The notes: a model not told the origin generated them from the sequence alone. Counted from the first letter of the stretch, positions 38,900 to 52,232 are shown. The stretch is DNA of 64,000 nucleotides from Beverwykella pulmonaria (GCA_001599595.1 BCHH01000004.1:1691203-1755202), one strand, 5' to 3'. Made by a program: numbers and translations.

Positions 38900-39580
38900 T
38901 TATGGCACGGTGCGGAAGATGACGTGCATGCGAAGGGTGTAGAGGTGGCCGTGGACTTCGGCGCCGAAGAGGAGGATTGTGAAGATGTCGAATGTGAAGG
39001 TTAAGATCCGGATAACATAAGCCAGAGATCCGAAATGGGAGTGGAGAAAGTAGCTTACAAAGATGAGGCCGTTGTTGAGGACGCCGAATGCCGCCCAAGA
39101 GGAAAATGGGACCAAATCCACCTGCTTCATGCCGAATGGCGAAGCAATATATTGAGAATATTGAAGAGCCATCGATAATGAAGGCCCGCCACTCACTAAC
39201 ACGATCGACTGCGAGAACGGTACCGTCAAGTTGATAGCAATTCTAGCAAGAAGGGGTTTGATAAAGTTCATGACGGCCGGGACCACCACTTCAAGTGTAG
39301 CTACATGATTTCAAGCAGATACGAAGCACAGCGTCACTGCGGACAGCCGGTCGTAGGATGAGTTCGCCGTTCAAAGCCGCTTCGTTGAGGGCAGTGAATG
39401 CGTTAGCAGAAATTTCTAGAACAGCCCAGATCTTCTCTAAGATCGGCTTCTCTGCTCCAAGCATCCCCATGTTGTATACTCTTACTTTCATCAAATTGCC
39501 ATCTTAAGTGCGAGCCCGGCCTTCCCCAGCACCCTTGACTAGCTCTTCCCTGACCGGCCCATCATCCGGATTTACAACGG
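38900..39580 (-). pseudogene. Decayed membrane-protein gene
   Basis: On the minus strand one frame reads PDDGPVREELVKGAG, then a TAA, then MKVRVYNMGMLGAEKP and AVLEISANAFTALNEAALNG. A shifted frame then continues as EVVVPAVMNFIKPLLARIAI with three hydrophobic stretches (SWAAFGVLNNGLIFVSYFL, YVIRILTFTFDIFTILLFGA). No canonical intron bridges the shift near 39290. I read it as a gene with one nonsense codon and one frameshift. The family is not recognised. The solo LTR lies about 80 bases from its 3' end. Confidence 0.45.
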
Positions 39581-40562
39581 TGACGCTTATCTATGATATA
39601 TCGTTATTTGTAACTAGAGATCCGAAGCGCAGCGAGAGACGTGCCCAAAGGAAATAGTATTTTAAATCAATGGCAGGATGGGTATTGAAACAATTACTTT
39701 TCGACCAGTGACGGCTTCGGCCGAGAAGAATGTGTGCTGGTAGAATTGAGGGGTATAAGATTTAGGTTCGTCACTATAGAATAAAGGGTATGTTTCTTGC
39801 ATTGCTTTTGACATATTCAGTGGATCGACAAAGAGTAAGAAGATGGAGTGCGAGTGTTTAGAACGAATATCACGAGCACAATACCCTTTGCCGGAAGAAA
39901 ATGCGGCATCTTCCTCCAAACTTTAATTAACAATATAGAGTTTGATTGTGGTAGAGGGCTTAGGAGTGGGATAGAGTAAAGGGGATTAAGCAGGATATTA
40001 GATGTTAAGCTTTCAGTACATTCCGCATCTCCAGACTACTCTGGTAGGGAGGACATCGGATAATGTGTATGCTTTTTCTGAGTTGGCGAAAGCACGGCGA
40101 GAGTACTTACGGCTAGCATGAAATTGTGCACGCGTCTAGGCATGCTGCCCTAATTGATTTCTAGAATTTGAAAGTGGACTAAGAATTACCGATGGAGGCG
40201 TGGATTTGGGGGAGTTACTCCAAGAGTGAAGAATCCTGGATATCATTCAAAAACTTTCGCGATTCATGCGACTAAAGTCGCCCTTCCTACCATGGGTATA
40301 ATAGTTATACATATCGTGGGGCTAGCAAATCCCAATACGACCTTGAAAGACAGTAGCCTTGAGAAGCATGATTAGGTTACAAAGACATGTGTCGGGTTGT
40401 ACATATTTTCTAAATAGCGAGTAGTATATTATATCTTCTCGTAATCTACAGACAAGCAAAGTAAGCTTGTAACCAGGTATCTTCTCTCCTTTTCCTCCCT
40501 ACAAGTTCCCACTAACCCATCAACCATGATGAATAACATCGCCTCTGCGAGATGTGATCCAC
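39581..40562. other. Intergenic region, possible upstream exon of the decayed gene
   Basis: A minus-strand open stretch at 39662-39919 (with YPLFYSDEPKSYTPQFYQHTFF) ends next to a GTAATT donor-like site and could have been the first exon of the neighbouring relic. Nothing else is seen. Confidence 0.3.
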
Positions 40563-42967
40563 TTAGATCTTCTCGGTGGTGTTGTGCTTCGAAGAAACGC
40601 TGTGCTTCCTGCTTCCAAGCCCATGGTGCGCATCACCTTCATGTGCGGCTATACTAGCCCTCCTCACATTCTCCCTAAGCGTCTCATCAGTCTCGCCTCC
40701 ACCCTCAAATGACCAAAGCGCTGGGCAGGGCCCAACGTTGCGCCTGAAAATCCATCTCTTGATCCACCAGGGAAGCACGGTCCCGGTCTGGTGCTTGATG
40801 AATGTGCGAGTGGGGATGGCGAAGATGTAGTCGAGCTCCTCAAGGGTACGCTGCTTCGTCTCCGGAACAAAGAGAAAGATCAAAAGCAGTGCAATGAGAT
40901 TGAGACCAGCGTAGAAGGAGAATGCACCAGTCACGGTCATGGCAGACACCATGCGAGGGAAGGTGATGGATAGAACGGAGGCCCAGAAGAGACATGTGGC
41001 GACGGCCCAAGACATGCCAACTTCACGGTGGGACAGCGGGAAGACCTCAGCGCTGTATGTGAAGGGGACGGGGCCTTCTCCGGGGGAGTAGAAAGCTGCG
41101 AACTGGGGAGAAAATTAGAACATGTGATGCCAGGAATCTTGTGGGTGCGGCTTACCAGGTAAACAAAGAGTGCAACGAGACCAAGATGTGCCTTGCTTTC
41201 GCTAGGGATCAGGTAGCAAAGCCCGGCTGCTAGAAGAGTCCAGCACATTTGGGGAAATGTGAATAATAAAAGGGAACGTCTATGCTTAATCAGCGTCATA
41301 TCTTGGCATTCGAGGGTGTGAAAAGCTACCGGCCGAATGTATCAATGGTCCAGATGGCGGGCCAGGCGAAGACGAAATTGACAAGACCGAAGCCCCAAGA
41401 GGCCAGCAGAGACTCTGTAACAGAAGCACCGGCCTGTTCGAAGATAGTAGACGAGTAAAAGGCAATGATGTTAACTGAGGATCGTTAGCAAGCATTCTAC
41501 AACGGTAGATGTACTGGAACAACGTACTTCCACACATCTGTTGGGCCAACATAACAACGCCGGATGCGACCGTAGCACGGCGCAGACGCGGGGTGGTGAA
41601 GAGCTGGATGAAGCGTGTGATGTAGTTGCTGTCTTTTGAAACAAGATCGGCCTCAGCACGAAGCTGGGCATGGATGTAGTAGAGATCGCGAGCAGCCTGG
41701 AGCTCGGTGTTGCGTAACTTTTTTAGCGATTTGTAGGCGTCGGCGAAACGTCCCTTCTTGATATACCATCTTGGGGATTCTGAGAAGATTAGCCCCGCCT
41801 GCACAAAGAGGACGAGCAAACCTACCTGGGCAGAAGTAAACACCCACCAGAAGAGGAAGAGCGGGAAGCAGAGCTGATCCAAATTGAAGACGCCAGGAGA
41901 TCTTTCCAGTGTCCTTGACGGCCAAGTTGGCACATGTACCGAGGAAGATACCAAAAGCGGTCCACATCTGCCAGCTCATGACCAACGCTCCACGAATAGC
42001 GGCAGGCGAGTTTTCAGCAGAGAAGATGGGGATAGTGGCACCCTTACATCCCATTCCGATGCCGAGGAGGAGGCGCGTGACGAAGAGTTGTTCCCAGGCT
42101 AATACTTATCAGTAAAGTTCTTCCCAGTAAATTCGCGGAGCAGACTTACTTTGTGAGACAGCACTTCCAATTGGGGACAGAGCGCAGAAGACGGCGGAAA
42201 TGAAAATGCATCCTCGGCGGCCGAAGAAGTTGTTCAAGGGATCTGACATCCAGCATCCACTGCAAATTGTCAGTCACGAATGATACGGGCGATCCAGATA
42301 ATACTCACATGAAAGCTGACGCAATGTAAGGAGCAGCATTGATGAGGCCCTGCAACCACTCGTTGCGTGATGCGTCCGGATTCGGAATCGTATTGTTTGG
42401 GCCAAGAAACTTCTTGATGGGAATACCTAGTGCATCAGGGAACGACAAGTTCGCACCGTTAGAGCCTGTCTGGTCCCATCCCTGGACGGCAGCGCCAATA
42501 GAGCAAAGGATGATAGTAAAGTACAGGAGCTTCGGCTGTCTCCACTTGTGCAAGACTTCGTTGCTGATGGCAAGCTTCTCCTCTTCGGTGATGCCTTCAA
42601 CTTCGGCGAAGTCTGGCGGGTTTCGTGCAATGAGTGCGCCTTTGACGAGAAGCGGGTGGATCTCTTCAAAGTTATTCTCCTTGACAAAGGTAGATATGTC
42701 GTCAAGCATATGCTCGATGGTCATGTGGATCAGCGGATTCTGGATTCTGTATCCTAGATCAGAATTTTTGTTAACAAAATAATGCGGTACTCACTTCGCT
42801 GTCACACTGGGCTCCGGGACCGTCTCATGCTGCAGAACAGCCTTCTCGGCGTGCGCGCTATCATAATATCAGTTTAAAACTAAGTCACTAAAGGTGGTGG
42901 GGGCAGCGTACTCATCGTGCTTCTCGGCGAAAGGCTTAGTGGATTCTTGATCGACTTGGCTCGACAT
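40563..42967 (-). CDS. MFS sugar transporter (sugar porter family)
   Basis: Nine exons on the minus strand (42912-42967, 42795-42857, 42309-42746, 42150-42259, 41826-42098, 41528-41779, 41330-41474, 41156-41279, 40563-41102) total 667 codons, so 666 aa. Introns are 46-54 nt. The sugar-porter signatures are present: FGRRG after TM2, [12 protein letters not shown] at the end of TM6, a second FGRR in the TM8-9 loop, and [12 protein letters not shown] after TM12. Long hydrophilic ends (about 100 residues before TM1 and after TM12) make it longer than the usual 520-560 aa. The N-terminal block ([17 protein letters not shown]) resembles extended fungal hexose/disaccharide or quinate-type porters. 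It should be a plasma-membrane proton symporter; the sugar cannot be named. Confidence 0.88.
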
Positions 42968-45096
42968 ATTGAAGAGCTTAGGAGAGTGATGGAAGCTTGT
43001 CGAGTATGCGTCACGGCAGCAGCCCGGGACTTTAAGACGCGCTCAGGATTTTCCCCAAGTTGGTCAGCTTGAGTTCAGGCGTCCCCCCTCCCCGCACAAT
43101 ACCACCACGCGAGTAATCTCGTTGCTGGGGATAGCGTTCATTTTCTGTGGAGCACACATACAAAGGCTAGCAGGGGCGCAAGGCCAGCCGTTGGAGCAAG
43201 GTAACGATCGCCGGGGGAACGCTGCAGGTATGGATGTGAATGGTGTCTCTTGACTGGGCGAGGCACGCCTAGCAGCGTGTCAGAGACGCTGACACGCTTC
43301 GATTCCCACCGGTTCAAAGATTGTACCATCTCGCACAGTAAGGGCACGCAGCGCAGTGCGGCGATCCTGTGTAGCGCCGAGCGCGCCGTGATGAGCTTGT
43401 TGAGCTTGCCTAAGACGGTGCGAGCCTGACTGGGATTAGCCGGACTAGCGCCTTGGCAACGTGCACCTCCACAACCCGCAATTCTGGGGTTTGCACCAGC
43501 CGCCTGCCAAGTGGCGCCAACACCGGCGAGTCCGTAGTGGAGATCCTGGAGACGTCGAACAAGAATGGCACCACGATCTCGCTAGGACGGCACAGTCGGT
43601 CGCGACACGGCAGCGAGGCAGAATTCTGGTTGCTGGAAACCTGTCACGGAAATGGAACTGCGTACGGGATAGATCGAGCCTCGCCACCTTCTGCTGATTC
43701 TCCGTAGATCTCTCGCATTTCGAGACAGAGATCGATCATCTCGCTGATCTTCTGCCCATTTTCGCTCCGAGTATCAAATTGCGCCGCACGAGTCCTGCGA
43801 CCGGTGTTGGAGGTGGGTAGGTGCACTCCGATGGTGACGACGAGGCTTTTGGCCTAATGCGGCGGAACTTGTCTTTGGCCAGAAGCACTCGGTGAAATAC
43901 CGCATGAGCAACTAAAGAAATGAGCTAAAACCACAGCTTCTCCGATCGGCGGAATAAACCCCGAGGCCATATGCAAGAACTCGCACGTCGCCACGTGAGA
44001 GATATTTTGCTAGCGTCAACCAGATCCTACGCCAACAGTCACAGCAAGGTAGTACCAACATGACTCGGATTCAGGGTCGCTTCAAAGGCGGGTTACATCG
44101 AGAATTTTTCTTGTAGCGTGTCACAGCTGGCACCGAAACAGCCATCTTATCCCCAGATTCTCCACAAAATGTATCTGTCATGGGGAGAGGCAATCCACAA
44201 TCTCACCATAATTGTCTGAGCGAGGATCCAGGACATCGTACAGGTCACCCGGCAGCTTGTTTAACGCAAATATAGCAAGTCCAACCAGATCAAGGAACTA
44301 GGGCCAAATGACGGATACAAACATCGAAAAATTCACCCACGACGGACCTCGCTTGATCCCTGTATCTTCATATCAACATCCCACAAACACGGTTCAAATG
44401 AAATTGAATGAGTTTTGCGCTTTGATGTCTAATGTCGAGAAAAGAATTTGGTTCGATCTCAGTGGAACATTCTTCGCCTTGAAGAGCCTCATTTTTGCGG
44501 TCAGCATGAATAATTATTTGATGCCCAAGCAGAACGTTAGCCAAAGTTCTTTCGCAGCCCAAACCACGGGGTCGCCGTTACGACTAACGTTAAGGCTCTC
44601 CTTTCGTGATATGCTCTCTCGGCCTCAAACCCGTCTACCCTCAATTTTCTCATGATTCCCCTCATCATTTCGACCCTATTCATTTAATACGTGTCTAAAT
44701 ATTCACCGGATTCCATCCTTTGGTCAAGACTCGCTCGCTTCTTATGCCTCCAACACAACTCCTAATCAGACAACATTCCACACCGAAAGAAAGCACAGTG
44801 CAAGCTCGGTTAATTACCTATCTGCAGTGAGATCTTGCGCCCCGTGACGCTAACCACCTTGCCCGCCTCGCCAAGTAAAGTGGCTGCATTACCTGGCCCA
44901 TATATACGCACGGACTATGCGCACGTAAAGGTAGCCCCAGAAGGTTAGACTACCTGGGCAGTCTGAGAGTCACGTTTTCGCCACCCTAGACATTGTGTGC
45001 TCACAGTGAGCAGCGTTAAGACGGTATGTTATAACACCACGCCATGTTCATATCTCGAAAGGGAAAAGATCTTGACGTAATCCTCATCCCATAAAC
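42968..45096. other. Intergenic region, no recognised gene
   Basis: Open stretches at 43445-43826 (minus) and 44308-44655 (plus, 115 codons) have no motifs or homology that I recognise. The first has several frame breaks. Neither is annotated as a gene. Confidence 0.35.
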
Positions 45097-46982
45097 CTAC
45101 AGCTTCTCCTTCAACTCTTGCACTACCTTCCCAGAAACAGTCACATCCCCAAGCCCGTACTCCTTAGCCAGCACCTCCGCTGCAATTTCGCCCAAAACAT
45201 ACGCCGTAGATTGCGTATGCGCATTGATAACAAATGGACAAACACTCAGATCCACAACTCTACATCTTTCCAATCCAAAAACTTTAAACTTACTATCCAC
45301 GACCGCATGTTCCGCACTACGTCCCATACATGCCGTACCAGACATGTGCCACGAGCTCCGCAGCGTGCTCTTGATGTGCTCCCATATACTTTCGTCGGAG
45401 TCGTCTTGAGGACCTAGCTTGGATAGTGTTCGTGAAGCGTAGACTGGAGCGGACATGATGTGCATTATTTCGCGTAATCCCTCGATCAGAACGCGTCGGT
45501 CGAAGGGATTTGTCAAGAACCTTGGGTCGATAATTGGTGTATCGGATGGATTTGAGGAGCGCAGGCCGACAGTGCCGCGAGATTGGGGGTTCATGATGAG
45601 GCAGACGGCGCCGAAATGTATTGTTGAGGGTGTGGGTTGGTAGTCAAAGAATGAAGATGGAGAGTGCTATATTGGGGTCAGTCAATGAGAGGGTAGCGTC
45701 AAGGGAATCTTCACTCACAGATGCAATTTCCATTGCAGGAACCGTAAGTTTCTGCATGTGCTCCCGCGTTCGTGCAGGTAATTTTTGGAATTCAGGCGAA
45801 GATGTGACACTCGGTAGCTTGAACCATCCCATTGGCGTCGGGCTTTGGAATTCGGGGCGCGGTGGCGCATCTGGGTCATTCTGCATGACAATGCCAGCAG
45901 CAGCGAAGCAGTGGTCCTGGAGATTCTTGCCGACCATGGGCAAATTGTGGACTACGGGAATGTTGTGTTTTTCTAGCTCTTCGATAAATCCAACGCCAGA
46001 AAGCATAAGTATTTGAGGCGTATTAAGAGCACCACCAGATATGATGACTTCCTTTCGCGCATAGACTTTTCGCCCATCGATCGTTTGCACTCCTGCTGCC
46101 CGTTTACCTTCGAAGATGATCCGCGCAACCGGTGTATTTGGTAGAACATTCAGATTTGCAGGAGGCTGGGAAAGATAGGCACTTGCGGAGGTAGCGCGGA
46201 TACCTTTGACAATACAGACACTACCCATACCCATACCAATGGGGTCACCGTTGTTTACATCGGAATTGATGCGATGCCCACATTGCTCTGCTGCCGTGAA
46301 GATGTCGGCAATGTCCGGCACCCAGACGTCTCCATAAGTGAGGTCGAGATTTCCAGAAGTGCTGTGCTCTATACGTGATTGGTCAGATGACGGTCTGTAA
46401 CAACTGGCAGTATTCTCACCCTCAATCTTCACACCCAGTTGTGTTTTCATCCGATGGTCGGGAATCGTGGGATCAAGATTTTCAACTCTTTTCAACACTC
46501 TGTTCACGTTGTCCCATCCAAACCGTTTGTCTCCTACCATATCTGCCCACTCGTCGTAGTCATCTTTCGGCCCAACCGTCCAGCCGCAAAAATTGATTGC
46601 TGTGGATCCCCCAAGTCCTTTGCCTCTGGAATAATCGATTTCCTGGCCTGAGAGGTGGTACTGGGCAGCGGTCTTGTAGCCCCAATTAAGAGGTGAGTTA
46701 GGAGCGAAGGCAACATCAAAACGATCAGGGCCAGATAGGCGGGCAACTTCGGAGTTTGAGGATCCGGCTTCGATGAGCAAGACCGAAGGTGCAGCGGGAG
46801 TATGGGCGAGGCGTGAGGCGAGGACCGCGCCAGATGCTCCAGCTGCAGTCGGAAAGTCAGATAAATATAGATGACGTCAATTACAAATTGTTTAATGAAT
46901 CCAGCCTAAGCTCAATTCACTTTGACGAGGGAAGCGTTATCAACTTACCTCCTACAACTATGAAATCGAATGATCCCTCCAT
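45097..46982 (-). CDS. GMC oxidoreductase, intact (choline-dehydrogenase-like)
   Basis: Four exons on the minus strand (46949-46982, 46420-46842, 45719-46368, 45097-45666) give 558 aa. Introns are 106, 51 and 52 nt. The first exon is only 34 nt and carries the start of the FAD-binding strand (SFDFIVVG), continued by GAGASGAVLASRL in exon 2. GMC signatures follow: YSRGKGLGGSTAINF and ISGGALNTPQILMLSGVG. Near the C-terminus SWHMSGTACM and NAHTQSTAYVLGE provide the expected His-His or His-Asn active-site pair. There is no signal peptide, so it is likely intracellular. GMC enzymes oxidise alcohols or sugars. It is divergent from the NCS1 permease gene and next to a sugar porter. Unlike the GMC copy at 8.6-11 kb it has no lesions. 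Confidence 0.88.
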
Positions 46983-47627
46983 TCTGAAGAGATTCTCGCC
47001 AATACCTACAAAACAATGATCTCGCGTCAGATGGTGGGAACTTATTTACCCTCCAATGCTGCTATTCCCCCAGTGATGAACGCGATAACTCTATAGCGCT
47101 TCGCTCAGCCTTGCACCAAACTACAAGACGCTGCCCAGTGACGAGATTCTGCTATCTGAGCTCAAGAAATGTTGCAGCCAAATGCTAGACACTTCTTGGA
47201 GCATCGGGTAGCTGCTGCGATGGCGGACGAATGTTGTGTTGGCCGGGAGCCAGCAGCCTGAGGATGCGTGTGGATGAAGCTAGCCGCCCGCTCGGCTGCA
47301 AGCTTCCATATGCCTCGCTACGCCAACGAGAAACCCAACACCAATTTTGTCGCGAATCATTACCTCAAATCTTACTATCTCGATCCCTGTCCTAAAATTG
47401 TACTCTGGGTGGCACCGCGTCTGGCCAGGTGTTGACGCTCGTGGAAAGAAGATGCATATTTTCTCCGATCAGCGCCTGGGACAGCTGAGCCATGCTGCCT
47501 TGGTTACAAACTCCTCTCGAACATGTAAAGTCTTATCTTCGACGACGCTGCCATTATTTTGGCATAAGATTGGCCACGGCTCTGTTGATATGGTATCGAG
47601 ATATACAAACTACCACATCGTCTGATA
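46983..47627. promoter_or_regulatory. Bidirectional intergenic region between GMC and NCS1 permease genes
   Basis: A 645-base head-to-head spacer without supported coding exons. It should contain both promoters. No specific operator was identified. Confidence 0.4.
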
Positions 47628-49417
47628 ATGGGCGTGTCCACCATTCTTAGGAAGCTTGAGGTCAAACCTACCGAAGATGAGTACGAATCCATTGACACCA
47701 GTCGATGGGGAAACAAAGATGTGTACCCCATTCCACATGACAAGCGAACCTATGGCGTGTATGCCTATGTGAGCTACTGGGGTAAGAGACTTGTCACTTC
47801 ATCATAACGATAGGAACTGACAGTCCTTCAGGAACTTGCGGAATCTGCCTTTCTTCATGGACGATTGGAAGCAGCCTAATCGGTATCGGGCTAACTGCTG
47901 GTCAAGCAATGAGTGCCATCACCGTGGGCATGGCGATCGCATCTGCCAACGCGTATCTAAACGGAACCCCTGGAGCGAAACACCATCTCGGATACGGAAT
48001 GCTCGCTCGGGCATCTTTTGGTATGTGGGGGTCGTACTTTTGCATTATGTTGAACGTCTTCCAATCCTTCGTTTTCTACGTAAGTCTAGACTGTTCCCTC
48101 GGCAAGAATCAACATTGACAGTCAGCAGGGAACACAAATGTATTTCGGTGGTCAAGCGTTTGTTCTAATTCTCAACTCCATATTTCCAAGCTTCTTGCGT
48201 ATGAAGAACACGCTTCCTGAGAGGTATGCAGATGCTTCCAAGTCGCCGAATAGCCGCTGATGCTCTCTAGCGCTGGTATTACGACCTCAGGCTTGATTGG
48301 ATTCGTTTTGTTCATCCTCCTGTACTTTCCGATCATCTACTTCGTCCCCGCTTGGAAGGTGCAAAAGCTCCTCGAAGTACAGGTTGTCGTTGCAACTATC
48401 ACACTACTCGGGATTATGGGCTGGGCAGTTGCTGAGAACGGAGGAAGCCCAGGAAACCTCGTAGCACCAGCCACCCAACTCTCCAAAGCCGAAGTAGGAT
48501 TCCGCGTCATTCAAGGCATCACTAGCGTAGCCGGAACATACACTGGAGGCTCGGACCGAGTGTCAGATTGGACCCGTTATGGACGCAGACGCCATACCTC
48601 TACTCCAGCAATCATCAGTCTCGCGCTCACGGTTATTCTGACAGCACTTATTGGAATCATTTCTACATCTGCCCTTGCCCAACGATATGGAAAACTCGAG
48701 TGGAATCCCCTCATTATGCTCCAGTGGGTGCAAGCAAACTACTACACCCCTAAATGTCGTGCCGGCACATTCTTTGCTGGAATTGGTCTCCTCTCCGTCA
48801 CCGTGTTTGTCAACTACACCCAGAACTGTGTTTCCTCTGGGATGGATGTAGCCATGCTCTTGCCAAAATATGTATCCCAACGACGCGGCGCTATCATATT
48901 CAGCATCCTAGGCATTCTCGCTAACCCCTGGCGCTTCCTAACTCAAGCCGAGACGTTCATCACTGTGCTCAGCAGCTTCGGAGTCTTCATGAGCCCCGCC
49001 GCCGCTATCCTCATCGTCGATTTCTGGGTCATTCGCCGCCAGAAGTGGAACGTCCCGGACTTTTACAAGCCCGATGGCATTTACTGGTTCACAGCCGGTG
49101 TAAATTGGAGAGCCATGGTGGCATATCTGATCGGTATGTGGCCAGCGCTCCCGGGATTTATCAACGCTGTCTCTGGCATGGATGTTCATGTCGTCTGGAG
49201 AAGGTTTTATCAGATTAGCTTTTTCTTTGGATATCTAATATCGGGGGTCTTGTTCTATATCTTTAATAAGATTTCGCCGCCGCCGGGGCTGGGTGTTCAG
49301 GTTAGCTTTGATATCGATGGTTCGCAGATGGTGGAGAGTGTGCCGGAGGGGATCGAAAAGCACATAATGATGCAGAAGGGTACCGATGTTGATATAGAGA
49401 GGATATCTACGAGATAA
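47628..49417 (+). CDS. NCS1-family permease (uracil/allantoin/thiamine type)
   Basis: Exons 47628-47781, 47832-48079, 48129-48223 and 48271-49417 give 547 aa. Introns are 47-50 nt, all canonical. The N-terminus has SRWGNKDVYPIPHDKRTYG then YVSYWG, the hallmark entry to TM1 of fungal Fur-type NCS1 transporters. Later features are GLTAGQAMSAI in TM2, GMLARASFGMWGS in the TM3 region, GSDRVSDWTRY, NPWRFL and VDFWVIRRQKW. About 12 hydrophobic helices are present. These are plasma-membrane proton symporters for nucleobases, nucleosides, allantoin or thiamine precursors; which one cannot be told by eye. It may connect with pyrimidine-related chemistry of the amidohydrolase 10 kb downstream, but that is speculative. 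Confidence 0.87.
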
Positions 49418-50355
49418 TTGTGCATGTATAAATGGGTGGCGTTGACGCCAAGTTTGGTATGTTGAATATTTGGAGTTTTACAAACCAAGTCCACCACAAG
49501 TTGCTGTCATCCATAATGTCGCCATGAAGGGGTCAATGAAGAAACAGTGTTAGAATTCCTCATACACCGCTATAGTTCCTTGGATAGTACATTGGTGCTA
49601 CACGGCAATGAGAAACTCATGAAAGACCTTAAGTGGGTAGCGAGGGTTAATGCGGAACAAAAGGATGAAGCAGCGATGAACTGATAGGAAACTGAGGTAA
49701 TACAGCCTGTGAGACAATCAAGTGTCCAAAATTCTACTTATGCAGTTGCCAATGATGAAGGTTTCACGCTTGAACGAAATGTGTGCAATACTATTCCGGG
49801 AAGTTTGAACATTGTGCCTAGAACCGTAGTCCTTGTAACAGAAGGTCTTGATTGCCTGACACAACTCATTAGATTTTCAGTAGGCCTTCTAATAAGTGCG
49901 GGACTTCGCCATGCTGACATCGTATAGTCGATCATCACCGAACATGTCGGCCAGCGTAGCCTTTCCGAAAAGATGCTGTGCCTTCGTAGGAGCTCTCAGT
50001 TTTCCGCTACCATTTCCCAAACTGGGATTGTATGCAAAGGTCGACTGTAACAGGATCGCGGACTTTCGCGCGACGAGTATGCCAGTAATCGATAACCATG
50101 TCCGCACCAAGGGGTCTGTATCAGACAAGGCCAACTTAGGGATACCAGTGATGAATTCCATCTATCAATTGTCAGTATCTGTGATTTTTTTCTTACAACT
50201 AAACTACTAACCTTAATTATGGGCTTCGCAAAAGCTCACAGTGGGAAACAGGTTGTCGACTAAAGTATCAACTTTCTCATATAAGATGCAGCGATGTGGA
50301 CGCCGTGCCCAGCCTTGACACACAATGATGAAATCCTAACCCTCGGCTGGGGGAC

Positions 50356-50565
50356 CTAGATAAAAAACTGAATTCTGTCAGTATGCCTACTTTCCTTGCT
50401 TGCTATATTCTTCTCGGCTGACTCCTCTAGCAATTTCTGTTGTTGCTCGACTTTGGGAGGGACTTCACGGATGGAAGCAAGCAAAGCGCGGAGGATCTTT
50501 GCAAGTTCAGAATTGAAGGTATTATTGTTTCCGTCGACTCCACGAGGGATCTTTGCGCGTGGCAT
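50356..50565 (-). CDS. Possible small hypothetical protein (69 aa)
   Basis: A compact charged helical sequence begins MPRAKIPRGVDGNNNTFNSE and continues with LAKILRALLASIREV and a Glu/Lys/Gln-rich coil. Composition and the ATG start look gene-like, but there is no known motif and the last few residues may lie past a splice site (GTAGG near 50383). It could be a chance frame. Confidence 0.3.
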   Translation of the reverse strand: MPRAKIPRGVDGNNNTFNSELAKILRALLASIREVPPKVEQQQKLLEESAEKNIASKESRHTDRIQFFI

Positions 50566-51182
50566 TAGAGGTTCTATTGTGGCCGTCGATTTTGCTTATG
50601 CCGTGCTTCCTAGTCGACGGTTTCATTAGGAATATTTGAAGCGCCATGATGGGCGTAGTGATGGATTGGAGGGCTTGAGTTTGCATGGTGACAGGGAGAG
50701 GGGAATATGTGCGAAAACTTTGAAGGTGATGGAAGCTGCCGGTTCAGAGAAACCCGGCAACCGAGCAAATGAGGGAAAGCTACCAGAGCAGTTACATAAA
50801 CAAAGAGCACGCAGTAGCATCATGCATCATACTTAAAATACTTAAAATAATAGGGCTATCATATAATAGACACTGGTAGCATGCGCGGCGCATAGCTAAT
50901 ACGGATGTAGGTCAGTGTCATGCACCGCGCCGACCGTTACAATAAACATAAAGACCGCATCAACATATATATCTCTATATCTATGTCCAACACGCCCGCA
51001 AAGTATTGCATGAATGAGTCAATCTAGAATACTATTTATATTGGACTTGCTAATCCGCGTTTGTTGTGGCCAAAACTTCACTGTCTGCCAATGTTTATCT
51101 ACACGCATGGTATCGTAAGCTCTGTTTTGTAAGTGCCTAATTACTTCGCACCTAATTTTTCGACCGAGTTTCTAGTCACTGC

Positions 51183-51203
51183 ATATATATATATATATAT
51201 ATA
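51183..51203. repeat. AT dinucleotide microsatellite
   Basis: Ten AT units plus one A. Confidence 0.9.
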
Positions 51204-52232
51204 GAATGATTTGAAGAGTTGTGATTGGGAGCGTTCTGGTAATTCTATAGTTGCCTTCATACCTTACACCAGGAGATCTGGCTTTATGACAAAAGAAGGA
51301 GTAGTCCCCAATTCCCAAGTCATTGGGTAGCCAACTGGCGATAGAGCTTTTTGCTGCTATTTCGAAGCGTTCAATTCACGCAAGGCTCAGTCTCTTTTCT
51401 TTTCGCATTTCTTCTCTGCGGAGCTGATGTCTAAGGTGCATGCTTAGCAGTAAGTAAATTATAGTACTTCCTTAACACTACTATTACACAGTTTACTAAT
51501 AGCATAATTAGTTACAATAGCTCCTACTTAGACTCTAGAGTTTTTCTCTCTTACTATCTAACTACGCTAAATAGATAGATGAACTGCGTTCTGTATAGCT
51601 GCATTTGTTATTTTGTAATGATTACAATAGCAGACAACCACACACCCCTTTTAAAGAAGCAGAATATAGTTTTATCTATTTGCAGGACTTGAATACCAGG
51701 CTTTAGTCAACTTTCGTGCATGGAGTAATGCTAGGCAGTTAATAGCAAGGAAAATAAGCTATTACAGAAGAGTCTTATAAGTAACAGCTTTGGGAGACTC
51801 TGAACGAATTTGAACTGAAAATGACTGCCAGAATCAACCTGAATTGTGTGAGATAGCTATCTTTTTCTGCCGCGATAGCTTCCTGTCGTTTAGACATTCA
51901 CAATCCTGATTACAGTCCGCCTTAACGATGTCACTTCTAACCGCATAAGATGACTCTTGCACACCTCCCTCACGACAATTCATCGCATCCACCATCCGCC
52001 TGCAGGTTGTTAGCATCCGAAACGCACCGCCAAATCACCGCAAGCAACCACCCGACTGCTGCGGTAATGGTTGCCGATGCTACCCCACCACAGCCCCAGA
52101 TTGCCCCTCCATCGCGGCCTCAGGGCAACTCGAGGTTTGAGCTCCGGGCTGTATTGTTATCTCTGCGACTGAGGTTGTCTCCTTACGAGTGTCGCATTCG
52201 TTTGTAGCATTTAGATTGATATATCCGAAAAG

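Larger units (their letters stand above)
49418..52232. other. Long intergenic region, AT-rich in its second half
   Basis: Holds a possible 69-codon gene (see 50356-50565), an (AT)10 microsatellite at 51183-51203, and an AT-rich stretch at about 51450-51780 that looks like decayed repeat DNA. No other gene is seen. Confidence 0.35.

Noticed and set aside
44308..44655. 115-codon plus-strand frame between the sugar porter and the GMC gene
   Set aside because: No recognisable domain or signal. Its length is compatible with chance in this composition. It is kept only as a note.
45644..46780. Intact GMC gene read as one 378-aa frame
   Set aside because: That frame misses the first exon with the FAD-binding strand, retains two introns and lacks the catalytic C-terminus. 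The four-exon model restores all of them.
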